DNA of 64,000 nucleotides from Terana coerulea (GCA_024811115.1 JAKOGH010000656.1:62001-126000); one strand, 5' to 3'; positions 10,701 to 22,347 are shown, numbered from the stretch's first letter. Notes: generated by a model not told the origin, from the sequence alone. Numbers and translations: made by a program.

Positions 10701-11776
10701 CCAAGTATGCTGCCCTATTACCGCCGACCATTGAGAAGAAGAAGCGCGAGTCGGCGCGGAAGGTCCCTATTCGCAAGCACACGCGTCCCATGGATATGCG
10801 CATGAGCCGCAGTCGACTCGCCGCGGGCGCCGACCTTAAAGACCTGCAAGCTCAACAACTTGTTCAGCGTGGCCTCAAGGTTCAGTCGCCTCCACCTGTG
10901 CCCCCTGTCCCTGAATTCATACCCGAAGTACAACAACTACCGAGCCCAGAGCCGTCGGCGACTTCGGGATCGCCCGCTGCTGCACCTGTCACGGAAGAAC
11001 CAGAACAGCTCCCAGAACGTGTTGCATCACCAGAGGCGACGGATGAGATCGCCATTCAGGACACCAGGAGCCCAGAGCCTGCAGTCGACTACTCCAAGAT
11101 CCCGCCCCCACCGCCTCTGGCATCTCGTTCGCCAGCGCCTGAAGTTCAGATTCCCCCTCCGAAACAAGCAGGGGTACCACCTAGCTTCAAAGCACCACCT
11201 CCGGAGGATGACGACCTTCCGCCGCGGCCAATGTTCAAGGAGCCTGAGCCTGAGTCGCCGACGTCTCCAGGCCTGCCCAATCCTCACTTTCCGGGGTCTC
11301 AAGTAGCGGATCGACCGATATCGCCTCCATTGCCCTTGCCCTCGTTCAAGGAACCTATTTCACCCCCGGCTTTTTCTCAGATACCAAGCCCTACGAGCCG
11401 CCCCACATCCCCGAGGTCGGGCTCAGCGTCATCGCGTAGCGTATCGCCAACGAAGGCTTCCTTATCTCGCCACTCCTCCGTGACGAGCAATCCAGCGGCT
11501 GCGAGCCCTTCTGGAACGCGCGGACCGCGTATGGCGGCTAGAGGCCCCCGTCCGAGCGGCGGGAGCTCCGTCAGCAACATGGTCAGCAACTTCAACCAGA
11601 GGAACTCCGTTGCTGGCACCGGCCTTTCGCGGACACCCAGCCCTGCATCTTCTGCGCAGGGCAGATCGCCCTCACGCCCGTCGAGCGGACATGTGAAGCG
11701 CAGCAGCGCCAGCCGCGCTTCGATGTTGGAACGACGGACCATGGCGAGCGACGCCGAAGAGGAGGTTGTTCAGTGA
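7751..11776 (+). CDS. F-BAR / DEP / RhoGAP-domain protein (Rgd2-like)
   Basis: Predicted membrane-bending Rho-family regulator. The N-terminus MPLTFQNSFWSQDYRAGLE opens an F-BAR (FCH) domain spread over several small exons to about 8460. A Pro-rich linker precedes the DEP domain (GEYQDAFTGEEFTMWLREN; QFRPK), then the second F-BAR half (EAPYVRARREAEATDQEYRS) and a RhoGAP-like domain (about 9700-10760; YDAPVIASAVKLWTLELDPP). A Ser/Pro-rich tail of about 350 residues ends at 11776. Two oddities are present. In the GAP domain the loop that normally carries the catalytic arginine (GxxRxSG) reads WIYEVPL. At 9000-9005 the frame shifts within CCCCCC: removing one C gives the conserved RFPLLGEYQDAF. 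The order F-BAR-DEP-RhoGAP matches yeast Rgd2. Confidence 0.82.
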
Positions 11777-13010
11777 GATCTATCATTCCAACTTCTCAGG
11801 GGCCATCTGGACAGAAGGACAGTCACGAAATATGCTCTGCGATGGACATTCCACTGGATGGAACTGCTTTTTATGTACGTCGACACCTATCTAAGTCATG
11901 ACTCCATGTCTCCAAACATACCTGGCTTTGATTCCGACTGTTGTCCGTATTCTCCACCGATTTGAGCGGTCTCACTAGTGTGTATCCGTTAGTCTGAACC
12001 ATGTCGCTTAGCTGGAACGCTATGGGTGATTTACGGCAGCGCTAGCGGACATGGAGATCCTCCACATGATTGGCGACCTTGTCTGACCGAACGCATATAT
12101 TCCACCGTCTCAACGACAATTGGTGATCATTGCAGCACATGACGCGACAGGGATGATCAACACGCATTCGATGCCGTGACATCAACGACGGAGAGTAAGA
12201 CAGAAGAGTCGCCCTTGGTTTGCAAAACCAGGCCAGGTAACTTAAACGTTAACTTTGTCGCTACGCCACTCAGCATGCTCAGTGCTCACATGGCTACCAA
12301 TTCTTTTGTCGGAATGTCGAGTCTCTTGTTTGTGTGACCTGGGAACATGTCTTGGTTTTGGATTCCGTCAAACACCGTGCGGGAGTAGTAAGGTCGCCTC
12401 TTTCAATTTTCTCCCGTTTCTGTGCACTCATCTCAGCTTGCAGGGCTTGGCACATGACGCGACAGGGAATAGAGCGATTGATGGTCGCGTTTCACTTCGC
12501 GAGCTAGATGCACATACACCGACGAGCGGCGTAGCCACGACGTGATGCCCGTCTGGCCATTACTCGCCATGCAGTGACATGCACAGCCTGAGCCACAAAC
12601 CGAATTGTCGGCTGCGATTGTATGGCCGCCCACAGTGATCTAGGACATATCGGGCAAGGCGTTTGGCTGCCAAATGGTATCTTCTGTTCGCCGGGGAGTC
12701 GTCCGTCGTCTGCGCGAGACTCGGATCCGGAGATGTTCAGGGCGGTGGTACCTAAGAAGCAGACGCCGTGATGGGACAATCCGACGTAAGGGCTCTCGAT
12801 CCCAGAAAACGTGTTCGTACTTACGTGCAGACGCTCTCCCCTGGCCCTTGAAATGCTGGGACCTGGTTCAGAAGCAGAGCTGATTAACCCCCCTCTCCAA
12901 TACAGACAAGGATTTTAAGTCTCACCGGTGAGAATACCCCTACTAACTTCCTTGACGTATTGCTCTAACTCAAACCACCTCCTCCGTGCCAGGCTGCGAC
13001 AAACGAGACA
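11777..13010. other. 1.2-kb intergenic region between F-BAR protein and amidase
   Basis: No convincing gene on either strand. It contains a 19-bp exact direct repeat (12135-12153 and 12450-12468). Short open frames here have no recognisable motifs. It presumably holds the amidase promoter. Confidence 0.4.
12135..12468. repeat. Pair of 19-bp direct repeats
   Basis: The sequence GCACATGACGCGACAGGGA occurs at 12135-12153 and again at 12450-12468, 315 nt apart, both on the + strand. The intervening sequence is not repetitive. Confidence 0.8.
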
Positions 13011-15562
13011 ATGTGGCCATTCGATTCGTCGTCCTGGAAGACAATCGCGAATGAAAAGCTCGCCGAGAGGGCGAAAGCACTCCAGCAAGCCTTGCCCTTC
13101 TCTGCATCCCAAGCGGTTTACCTCACGGCCACTGGTAAGCTCAAAAAATTCTTTTCAGCAAGTCCAGCATGCAGGTAGCTCACCTCGCCGCCCGGCCCGT
13201 TGACTTCCAGCCTCAGAAATCGTTAACCGTATTGGCTCCGGAGAATGGACCGCTTCCGAGGTTCTAGAGGCGTACATTTCTCGCGCAGCACAAGCGCAGG
13301 AGGCCACGAACTGTCTGACTGAAGGTACGTCAGTAGCCCTCTGCCCGTCCCGCACACCTTGCTATCTTGTGTGACACCTGTCCCTCATGCTCATGTTATT
13401 CCATTGCCTCGCTCCGCCCCTACCTGCATTGATCAATGAAACGCCGGCCGATCCGGATGGGAACTCCTCACTTGCTCGACAACAGTTCTTTTCTCGGAAG
13501 CACGCCAACAAGCTCAAGCTCTTGATGCCTACATGCGGGACACCAGGAAGCTCAAGGGCCCACTGCATGGCGTGCCTGTGACCTTCAAGGACATTTGTGA
13601 GCTTATAATTGCATAATTATTGCCGCCACACTACTTACCACTGTCTCTCTGTGTCCGCCACACCGCGTGGAATGCAGACGATATCAAGGGCTACGACTCC
13701 GCCATGGGCTTTACCGGGCTTTCGCATAAACCTGCGCTGGCAGACGCAGAGGTATGTGAAGCCCTTGGAGGTCCGCGGACTTGGCGTCCAGCAGACCATT
13801 CTCGTCCTCAAAATTTGAGTTGCTAACATGTTGCCGTGGCTTCCTGAATAGATTGTCAAGCTTGTCCGCGACGCAGGTGGCATCCCATTCGTGAAGACAA
13901 ACATCCCACAAACAATGATGTTTTTCGAGTGCGTGAATCCCCTGTGGGGACGGACCCTCAACCCGTATAGCCCAGACCACACCTGCGGCGGAAGCAGCGG
14001 AGGCGAGGCGGCGCTGCTGGCTATGGATGGCGCTGCGCTTGGCTGGGGAAGCGACATCGGCGGAAGCTTGAGGATACCTGCAAGCTTCTGCGGGATATAT
14101 TCCCTGAAGCCCGGCAGTGGGAGAATCACTGCGCAGGGGGTAAGAGGTGAGCAAATTGGAGCTGGGGGAGGTGGAGGGAACTGATCCTTGTCATGCAGAA
14201 AACCTGCCAGGCTTCGAGGCCGTTCGAACCGTCATGGGCCCTATGGGAAGATCCGTGTCCGACATAGAAATTGCAAGCCGCGCTGTCTTCGGCCAGGACA
14301 AGCATCAGTACGAGGCTGCACCCATCCAATACCGTGACGTCAAGCTTCCGGCAAAGTTGAAATTTGGGTATTACCTCAATGGTACGCTCGTTACGCCCGA
14401 GAGAACAATAACTCGGCGAAAAGTCTGACGGAGTTGGCATTTCTTTTCATCGCCCAGATGGCTTTATGACAAGCTCGCCCGCTTCACAAAGAGCAGTTCT
14501 CCAGACCGTCGAGGCACTGAGGAGGGAAGGACATGAGTGCATCGAATTTGCTGTTCCAGACGGTACGTCAACCAGGCCATGTAAACATGCTGGCAGAAAG
14601 CTGACCTATGTCGGTGTCATTCTTCTCACGTATCTCAGCCACAAATGCCTTGAGACTGTTCTTGGCGTTGACACTTTCCGACGGTAACAGGACGCTGTTC
14701 TCCAATATAGGGAAGGACCCGAGGGTAAGAGCTGAAGTCATCCCAGCGCAATGCTCTCGCTAATCAGGAGGCTGTGTTACAGCAAAAAGAGCTGTCCACA
14801 ATGGCCATGGGTCCGCAACTATTTGGTGCGTTTGGTGACGCCAGGTTGAGAAGTCATGAGTACTCACCGCATCGTGGGATAGGTTGGGCACGTTCCTTGG
14901 CAGCATGGGTTGTGGAGGGCGCCCTTGGTGATCCGGTCTTCGCAAGTCTCCTACGAAAATGTAAGCCTCAGTCGGTCGATGAGTTTTGGAAGAGCGCGGA
15001 CGAGGCGAAGCAGTACGCCCGAGACTTTCACCAGCAGGTCAGTCAGCGCAATAAGATACGGAACTGCCAGCTGACCCCAAAGTACTCACAGGTATGGGAG
15101 CATTATGGATTCGATGGGATCATCGCCCCAGCCCTACCTCTTCCACCTTTGCCCCATGAGTGAGTCTAGACCATTTGACCGTAATAGATTGCCACTGCTA
15201 ATACGGACAATCTCTTCAGGGCGGTGACATATGTTGCTTCAATTGCTTGCAGCACGATCTTGTATAACATTCTCGACTGCCCAGTCGGCACTGTTCCGGT
15301 TACTCGAGTGGACGCAGCCAAGGACGGTCTCACGGCAGAATGGGAGAAGTCCCGTGTCAGCCCAGCACCATTGCTGCTTGAAGGCCTGCTCTACAAGGGC
15401 GACCAGGCGATCTACAGCGCCGAGAAGATGGCCGGCTTGCCCATTGGCATCCAGGTCGTCGGTAGGAAGTGGGAAGAAGAGAAGGTCGTGGAGATGATGA
15501 AGGTTGTCGATTCGGCATTAGGTGCAAAGAGAGGATTCGGACCTGGTGCTTGTCCATTATAG
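13011..15562 (+). CDS. Amidase-signature hydrolase (acetamidase / fatty-acid-amide-hydrolase-like)
   Basis: Serine hydrolase of the amidase signature family, about 560 residues over more than ten exons. The Ser-cisSer-Lys triad is visible: the lysine in PVTFKDI, the cis-serine in HTCGGSSGGEAALL, and the nucleophile in GSDIGGSLRIPASFCGIYS. Downstream are GPMGRSVSDIE, YGFDGIIAPALPLPPLPHE, and the C-terminal IGIQVVGRKWEEEKVVEMM typical of fungal acetamidases. The N-terminus MWPFDSSSWKTIANEKLAERAKAL is the usual one for basidiomycete members, so ATG 13011 is preferred. No signal peptide is seen, so it is probably cytosolic. Substrate cannot be told from sequence; small amides or fatty-acid amides are both possible. 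Confidence 0.9.
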
Positions 15563-15699
15563 GGCCGCAGTCGGTGATTTCGCATTCGTCATTCTGAATT
15601 CATCTCTTGTACTGTGGACTCTATAGCATCCTAATATTGCGAAGTAAATAGCATTGAACAGTATATGCACAGTCTAATTACGCAGATGTACAGACTGAG

Positions 15700-16117
15700 T
15701 CAATCCTTGAAGACACCAGCACGCCTATCGGCTTTCCGTTGCTCGAGCTACGCAGCCTTGATGAGAATAGCGAGGGAGGGGATGGAATGAACGGCGCACC
15801 CAGGTCTTCTTACAGTCGCGGTAAGCTTGGAAGAAGTCATGGCATTTCTCCCGGTCATAGTTATTCTTGTCCATGCAAGCATAAGACGCCTTCGCAGCTT
15901 TCTCACATGGACTAAGCTGGAGATGAGCACTGTCACACTGATCGGCATAAGTTGGGGAGGACGTACTCAGCAAACTTGGTCTCAGTCCGTTTCTTCACTG
16001 CGGCCTGAACATCACTTTTAGCTGAGCGACGAATGTGATTCATACCTTATTGAAGTGCTGCTCGTACGGAGTAGGGGTCACATTGTCGAGGGGATTCGGC
16101 AAGCCGTCTTGAGCCAT
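15700..16117 (-). CDS. COX23: Cytochrome c oxidase assembly protein Cox23 (twin CX9C)
   Basis: Small intermembrane-space protein needed for cytochrome oxidase assembly. Four exons join to 89 residues: 16046-16117, 15967-16004, 15800-15911 and 15747 down to 15700. The CHCH domain reads FADPCEKAAKASYACMDK then REKCHDFFQAYRDCKKTW, a twin CX9C pair, followed by LEQRKADRRAG. The CHCH exon also reads open beyond the last donor, but splicing to the 15747 exon gives the family tail. An in-frame ATG at 16162 would add a short hydrophobic stretch; the inner ATG at 16117 better fits the family. Confidence 0.92.
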
Positions 16118-16370
16118 GCTCGCTATGAACAACGAGATCAAGACGAGAGGGGACCGGGCCATTTGCGATGGTCATTAGCAGTTTGCTTATACTCACTTAC
16201 TAGGTAAGTAGTGTCATGATCGTGGGAGACTTCACTTAGTGATAGTTCGTTATTACTTGTCAAACTTGCTTCAAACAGCGCTCACAGTTTCACCACTTGC
16301 TTCTTACACCCACGTTCACCCTCTCTGTTACTGCGTGCGCCGTTGCCCAAAAGGCCCATAATTTACAAAG

Positions 16371-18483
16371 ATGGATGATCCAGGTAAGTCTACCCTCCTG
16401 TTCGTATGGATTTCCCTTTTCACGGGTCGCAGGGATGAGAGCCAAAGACCGGGAAGGTGACTATTTTGTCCACGCTTCCCTCTTTGTCCGTCCTCAAAAA
16501 CGACAAGCTCATGGTGCCTCTCTTCATTGCACCATAGCCTCTTCTGTTTCAGCTAGCTAGCCTTGCCTTAGTCCGCGCGCCGTCTTGGCCCCATCCGAGT
16601 TGTGGACCTCAGCCATCTTACTGACAGTTCCAGAGCGACTTGTCCAGCCATAACTCACCACCCGTTTTACTTGGTTCATTATAGCGGAGCGTCATGGCGA
16701 GAGGCACCGGTCTTCAAGAGAGCCTGGTCGCGATCACAGACACGGTGACCGAGACCGGGAGCACCGCTACGACTCCAGAAGGCACGGAGACCGTGGGGGC
16801 AGAGAACATCGCGGCGACAGAGACGGTCGCGACAGGGATAATCACCGTGAAAGATACGGACGTGGTGGTGGTGGCGGTGGTGGTGGCGGTGGTGGCGGTA
16901 GAGACGATACAGACCGTCCCCCCCGCGATGATCACCGCAGGAGGGAACACCGCGGCAGAGACGATGAGCACGGAGGACACGGGCGTCGTCCGCCTCGAGA
17001 CGAAGATGGAGGCAGAGGCCGTGGAAGACAACGTGAAGGGCTGGGCACGCCAGAACGGAGGTCCCCAACGCCCACCGATGCGGTGCCCTTATCCCAAAGG
17101 AAACGCAAAGCGAGTGGCTGGGACGTTCACGCCCCCGGCTATGAACAATACACTGCCATGCAGGCGAAGCAGACAGGTACGTAACACCGCTGATGTCGAT
17201 ATGACTGAATACTTACCCAAGCCTACAGGTCTCTTCAACCTTCCTGGCGCTAATAGGACACAGATCCCACCTATCCTCGCGGTGCCTGGCCTTCCGCCCC
17301 CGATGCCTGTTCAAAGCTTCGGTATGGGTATGGGCGTGAACCCCAACCTATCGCGACAGTCGCGACGCCTGTACATCGGTAGCATTACTCCGGAAATCAA
17401 CGAACAAAACTTGGCAGACTTCTTCAATGAGAAGATGAAGGAGATGGCCATTGGCACTGGCGCCCCTGGCAACCCTGTTTTGGCTGTCCAGTGTAACTAC
17501 GAAAAGAACTACGCGTTTGTCGAGGTGAGTAGCCCACCATCGCTTACGTTCATTAATCAGTCAAACTGACGCCGTCGTAGTTCCGCAATGCAGAGGACGC
17601 CACAGCGGCGATGGCATTTGACGGTATTATCTTCATCAACGGACCTCTGAAGATTCGTCGACCAAAGGATTATGGTGGTCCAGAGAATATGGGTCCGAGC
17701 ATGCATGTGCCTGGTGTCGTCTCAACCAACGTACCCGACTCTATCAACAAGGTGTTCGTCGGCGGCTTGCCAACGTACCTCAATGAAGAACAGGTCATGG
17801 AGTTATTGAAGAGCTTCGGCGACCTCAAAGCGTTCAACCTTGTCCGTGACAACGGCAACGGACCATCGAAGGGCTTCGCATTCTTCGAATACGTCGACGA
17901 TGCCGTCACAGACGTCGCTATTCAGTCCCTCAACGAAATGGAGCTTGGCGACAAATACCTCGTTGTCCAGCGCGCTTCTGTTGGTGCCAAGAACGGACAG
18001 ATCCCACCACATGAGATGTACCCCGCCGAAATCCCGAAGCCTATTATGCCCGCAGGTGACCTCGAGAGTACCGACGCGAAGATCCTGCTCATGTTGAACA
18101 TGGTTGTACCGGAAGACCTGCACGACGATCAGGAGTACGCAGACATCTACGAAGACGTCAAGGAGGAGTGTTCCAAGTACGGACCTGTCGACGACCTCCG
18201 CATCCCGCGCCCGCTCAAGAAGGACAAAACCAAGTGGGGCGAGATGTCCCTGGATCCGCTCGCTATACAACGCGTGGACGAGGCGTCGGGAGTGGGGCGT
18301 GTGTATGTGAAGTTTGCCGATTCCGACGGTGCCAGGCGGGCACTGCGGGCGTTGGCGGGGCGTTCGTTCGCTGGTCGCAGCATCATTGCGACGCTCCTGC
18401 CAGAGGATAGCAACACGACGCCGCCGCTGCATATCATTTTTGCGCCTCAGCCTGAGGCGCCCCCACCGCTGCCCCAGGATTAG
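16371..18483 (+). CDS. Splicing factor U2AF large subunit (U2AF65 family)
   Basis: Recognises the polypyrimidine tract at 3' splice sites with U2AF small subunit and SF1. Four exons join to 567 residues: 16371-16383, 16685-17176, 17229-17524 and 17581-18483. The N-terminus is RD/RE/RG-rich with twelve consecutive glycines instead of a classic RS domain. It is followed by the small-subunit binding (ULM) element KRKASGWDVHAPGYEQY with its key tryptophan. RRM1 starts RRLYIGSITPEINEQ, RRM2 has VFVGGLPTYL and GFAFFEYVDD, and the third is a U2AF-homology domain with GRSF. The first coding exon is 13 nt and its intron 301 nt, inferred because they join in frame. A different frame is also open through the N-terminal exon and could mislead gene callers. 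Confidence 0.92.
16864..16899 (+). repeat. GGT/GGC trinucleotide run encoding twelve glycines
   Basis: Twelve consecutive GGT/GGC codons in the U2AF N-terminal exon. Such a run is prone to length variation between strains. Confidence 0.85.
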
Positions 18484-19136
18484 CTATAGACGGCCGGGTA
18501 CGAACGTCTCAGTAGTCTTACGTTGTGCTTCAATTGCTGTGGTACCCTATCGACTTGCTCTATGACACGCATTTATACGCTATTCAATGTGGAAGGGAAG
18601 ATAGACGCTGGATACATGTACAGCACAGCATCTACTGCTCGCTTCCACATCCCCTATACGTTTCTGAAGCTGTAAAGCCAAACGTGCCCTGGCAGGGGCT
18701 CTGGAAGGTGGCATGGCATGTGTCTACTTTAATCATTGCTTGCGTACGGAGTGCAGTGCTTGGCCGCTGTTTTATGACTTGTTAATCCTGCAATAGCAAT
18801 ACATGTGGTATGCTGCGCCTTTACTACAGGGCTTTAGTCGTCTAAACTTGAACGAAATGTCATACAAGTGTCATAGGAAGCGTGCAGTAAGCTCAAGACA
18901 AGACATCGTTCCTTGAGAGCGACGATTAGCTATAGTTATACGATCAATGCTGCCAGGCTGTGATAGACTGTAACCATGCAAGACTACCCGGATTGACCCA
19001 CTTACACTAACTTCCTGTCTGGCAATGTCGTCAAGTGAGGGGGTCATGGTTTGCAAACTCATAAAACATGACATTAGAGGTTAGAACTTTACTTGATAGA
19101 AACTCGAAAAAGAGGAGAAAAACGTTGCGCAAAAAC
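18484..19136. other. Intergenic, U2AF 3' region to tRNA gene
   Basis: 653 nt, relatively AT-rich, with no supported gene. It presumably holds the U2AF 3' UTR. Confidence 0.4.
19131..19135 (-). terminator. RNA polymerase III terminator of tRNA-Pro
   Basis: A run of five T on the minus strand follows the tRNA 3' end after one base. It is the expected Pol III stop signal. Confidence 0.8.
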
Positions 19137-19228
19137 GGGCCTAACCGGGAATTGAACCCGGGACCTCCTCCATCAGCTCGGCAGACGCCGAACCCTAAGA
19201 AGGAATCATACCTCTAGACCATCAGGCC
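19137..19228 (-). tRNA. tRNA-Pro(AGG) with a 20-nt intron
   Basis: The acceptor stem GGCCTGA pairs with TTAGGCC, with discriminator C. The A box (TGGTCTAGAGGTA) and B box (GGTTCAATTCC) are intact. The anticodon stem is CCTTC/GGAGG and the loop TTAGGGT, giving anticodon AGG at 19194-19196. A 20-nt intron at 19173-19192 sits at the canonical place, one base 3' of the anticodon. The mature tRNA is 72 nt. The sequence is very close to the eukaryotic tRNA-Pro consensus. Confidence 0.95.
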
Positions 19229-19819
19229 GATGAGAGCAACTTGTTTTGTATTTATTAGAGCTATCTGGCCATCCCTTGCTCTGCTCAGTGCCTTCGGGAT
19301 TGTTCTCCGCGAATTCGTCTCGCACCTTTCTGCGACCTGCCGCAAAGGCATGCCGGCCGTCGACGTATGCGCCTACATATGTTTCTTCCTTACTTGCCTT
19401 CAAAATCGACTTATTGCCTGACATAGCTGCGTCAATAACAACTTTCACGCGCACAGCCGGCAGGACGCGTGTGCTGCTGCCGTTGCCCGTTCCTGCGCTG
19501 ACTGCGGGAGCTTACGCCTGCTTACCGGCGTCGGAAAGGCTGAGCGAGAGCCCGAACACGACGCAGCGCGGCATAAGGAGGACGAATGACGGGTTCTGGA
19601 CGGCCCAACTCTCCCCACGCAACCATTGGCAGAAGACAACCAAGAACACCTGCGTACCCTCCTCGGCCAGTGGCTCCGTGCGCTGCACCCGCCGGGGAAG
19701 AACGTACCACATCTCCCTACACGACAAGCCGACGCTATAGCGTACGCCTCCTCAATCGGTATATAGGCCGCCCCCACCCAACAACACCGAACCCATCGAA
19801 CACACACCACAGCCTCTAA
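19229..19819. promoter_or_regulatory. tRNA 5' flank and promoter of the small membrane-protein gene
   Basis: No gene seen in 591 nt. A TATATAGG box at 19760-19767 lies about 55-60 nt before the ATG at 19820, a good core-promoter position. The leader between them is C/A-rich. Confidence 0.5.
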
Positions 19820-20706
19820 ATGGGCTGGCACAACCACTTCTGGCACCAACGCGACTCACTTCACGCCTTTGACTTTGCGCACTCGAGGATGCACCACTGG
19901 TACCACCGCCGCCCGTCCCGCCTGCTCTGGTTCATCATCGGCGCCGGTGCGGCGACGTGGTGGACGAAGCACCGGGAGTACCACGGCGGCGAGTTCAAAG
20001 GCTGCTCGCGCAACCGCATCCCGTCCGAGGCGTACCCCGCTCCCGCCGCGGCCGCGCCGATGCACCCGCAGCAGTCCCCGAGCGAAGCACAGGCGCCAGC
20101 GAGCGGCCCCGACGGCGCCGTTGACCCCGTGGCAGCGCGAGCACTGGCACCAGCACTGGCAGCGCAAGTGGGAGTGGGCGTGGCCCAAGCCGGGCGCGGA
20201 CGACGAAGACCCGCGCGCACACTGGCACCGGCGGGGCGCGGCCCTCAACTCTCCTGCTACGCCGCTGCCCGGCTCGAAACCCACACCCGCACCGGATCCG
20301 CTTGAGGAGGACGCGCAGAGGCTTCAGAAGATGGCCGTGCAGGCGACCGAGCGGGTGCGTCCCAGTCTATGTTCCGTTGTTCTACTGTAGCTGACAGGCG
20401 GCGCGTGCCTGGCTCCAGATCACTGACCTTTCCGAGGCGGGCTTGGACTCGTTGTTATCTACCGTTGAGGGTTTAAAGGCTGTGAGTCCCGTGCCCGCTA
20501 TCTCTAACTTGGTGGCTGACGACGATCGCGAGCAGAAGATCGTTGAGCGTCGCGAACAGCGCCTGCGTGAGCAGCTCGAGCAGCAAGCTCGCGAGGCCAA
20601 GGCGCTCGCTGACCGCGAAGAGAAGTGGCGGGCATTCGAGGAGTGGCGGACGCAGCAGGAGCAGCTGAAGGAGCAGGACAAGAAGAACCCGAAGCGGCTC
20701 GTCTGA
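19820..20706 (+). CDS. Unknown protein: N-terminal transmembrane segment, C-terminal coiled coil
   Basis: I do not recognise a named family. The model uses exons 19820-20031, 20072-20354 and 20398-20706 (267 residues). The N-terminus is His/Trp/Arg-rich (MGWHNHFWHQRDSLHAFDF; HHWYHRRPSR), followed by one hydrophobic segment, LLWFIIGAGAATWW. A Trp-rich basic stretch follows (WQREHWHQHWQRKWEWAWP), then a long charged helix (REQKIVERREQRLREQLEQQ) likely to form a coiled coil, ending KKNPKRLV. Both introns are extremely short, 40 and 43 nt. The 43-nt one is clear. The 40-nt one (GTACCC...CCGCAG) is inferred because it restores frame; a one-base indel would do the same. A TATA box lies upstream. 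Confidence 0.65.
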
Positions 20707-20934
20707 TCATCTTCATCAGTCATTTGATAGTTTGCCATTTAACACCTCTCTTTATCTCTAACATACGGTTCAACAGCCCGTCGCGGACCTTTCTGTACTC
20801 TTCTTTGGAATGTAGCATTATAATCATATTTTGTACAGACGAAAGCAAGAAGACAGCAGCAAACCTGTGGGTGGCAGTCAGTCATCACCTTTGCCTATGA
20901 CACGTCGACACGCACCTAGCACTAGAAAGCAATA

Positions 20935-22347
20935 TTACACCTGTCCGGCGATGGTATCTGATCCCTGGTGTCGCCTCTCGACATACTCTGGAGCTTGCGG
21001 GTCGAGCTTGCCCTGCTCTTCAGGTGTCGCACTCCAGAAGTAGATGATCAGGCCGAGGACCACGACTGCAAAGGCGATAAAATACAGCCAGTACACCTTG
21101 TAGTGCTGCATGTATGCGCCAATTAACATATGAATGTAGACGTGAATAGGAGAACGGACGCACGAAGAGGAACAGGCCAAAGAGGAGGCCGTAAAAGTCG
21201 CTCGTGAGGAGGCTAATGTTGTAGTACGCCGAGGACGCCATGCGATAGAGGATGGGGGCGACGGTGTAGAGAATGAGCATGGCGGCGGTGTACGCGACGA
21301 GGAGGCCGATGGTCGCGCCGTTCCAGCTCGCGGTGCGCATCGCGCCGTGCTCGAGCGCGGCGGCCTGGATGCCGTTGATGAGCGTGCCCCACATGCCGAG
21401 CTGGCCGACGACCTCGTAGAGCGGGCTGCGGCGGACGAAGAACTCCTCGGTCGCGTTTGTGAAGCCATAGAGCGTCGCGCCGACGAGCATGAAGACGTCG
21501 CCCTTGGCGCGGCTCAGCGCGGGCCAGTCCTTGTCCGTGATCTCGTCCGAGGCGACGAGCATGCCGAGACCGCCGATGCAGATGAGGATACCGAGCAGCT
21601 GTGTGGGCTGGTAGCGCGGGCGCATGTAGAGCCAGCAAAAGAAGAGGCAGACGGGGATCGCCCAGGCGTCAAGCAGCATACAGGAGAGCAGCGTCGTGTA
21701 CGCGTACGCTTTGACGACGAGGAAGTTGCCCTCGACATCGCAAGCGGCGAGGAAGAAGTCTGCATAGTGTATTAGTGAGTGATCAATGAGAGCAGCCGGA
21801 GATTGGACGCACACTTCCAACCATCACGGAGGATCATCTTGCCCCATCCCTTGAAACCGTCTGTGAATTTGTGTCAGCGACTCGCAAGCTTCCAAGCGTG
21901 GTGGTACATACACTGGTAAATCGTGTACGGGGTGTAGATGACGAATAGCGATAAGTACCTGGTGATGATCTGTGCGTGAGCGTCCCTGAGTATGAACAAC
22001 CCTAATCCGACTCACAAGAAGAATGTCTGCGTCGTCGGCAGCACCCAATTCCTATTCACCAGCTCCGTGGTCGTCACATTCGTGCAGGTGATACACAGCG
22101 ACACGACCTGACCAGCCAGCAGCGACAGGATGAACCGCTTCGTCCAGAGACTCGCAAAGCGCGTCCACACACTCGAACAGAACGCCGACGGCGAGGAGTA
22201 ATCAATCGGCGGCCTGACAGCGGGGATGTGCACGACCTCGGTGTGTTGTGCCTCTGCAATGTCCTCGCGGCCGTCCCGCTTGTCGTCCACTGCTACGCCA
22301 TAGCTGGGTGGAGGAGCTCCCGTGTCGTTGTAGGTGAGCGTAGCCAT
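20935..22347 (-). CDS. SLC35F1/F2-type drug/metabolite-transporter family protein
   Basis: Multi-pass membrane protein of about 410 residues in five or more exons. After a hydrophilic N-terminus (MATLTYNDTGAPPPSYGV) come repeated hydrophobic segments: FILSLLAGQVVSLCITC, the region around DVEGNFLVVKAYAYTTL, PTQLLGILICIGGLGML, KGDVFMLVGATLYGFTN and YWLYFIAFAVVVLGLIIYF. The DVEGN(F/Y)LVVKAYQYT-like block and TNATEEFFVRR are hallmarks of the SLC35F1/F2/F6 (DUF914) group. Substrate is unknown; the family includes nucleotide-sugar and thiamine-like transporters. The start at 22347 is chosen over a longer open frame whose extra residues look like untranslated leader. Confidence 0.88.

Noticed and set aside
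13635..14129. Minus-strand open frame of 164 codons inside the amidase region
   Set aside because: Overlaps conserved amidase active-site exons on the other strand and has no family resemblance.
16694..17569. Plus-strand open frame of 291 codons starting MARGTGLQESL over the U2AF N-terminal exon
   Set aside because: It is a different frame from the RD/RG-rich one that joins the RRM exons and contains the tryptophan motif; its composition is a shadow of the CGN/GAN codons.
19820..20305. Reading the small membrane-protein gene straight through to residue 161
   Set aside because: After about 20030 this frame becomes an Ala/Pro/Arg-rich shadow; the Trp-rich frame that reaches the coiled coil is more protein-like and is joined by a 40-nt intron.
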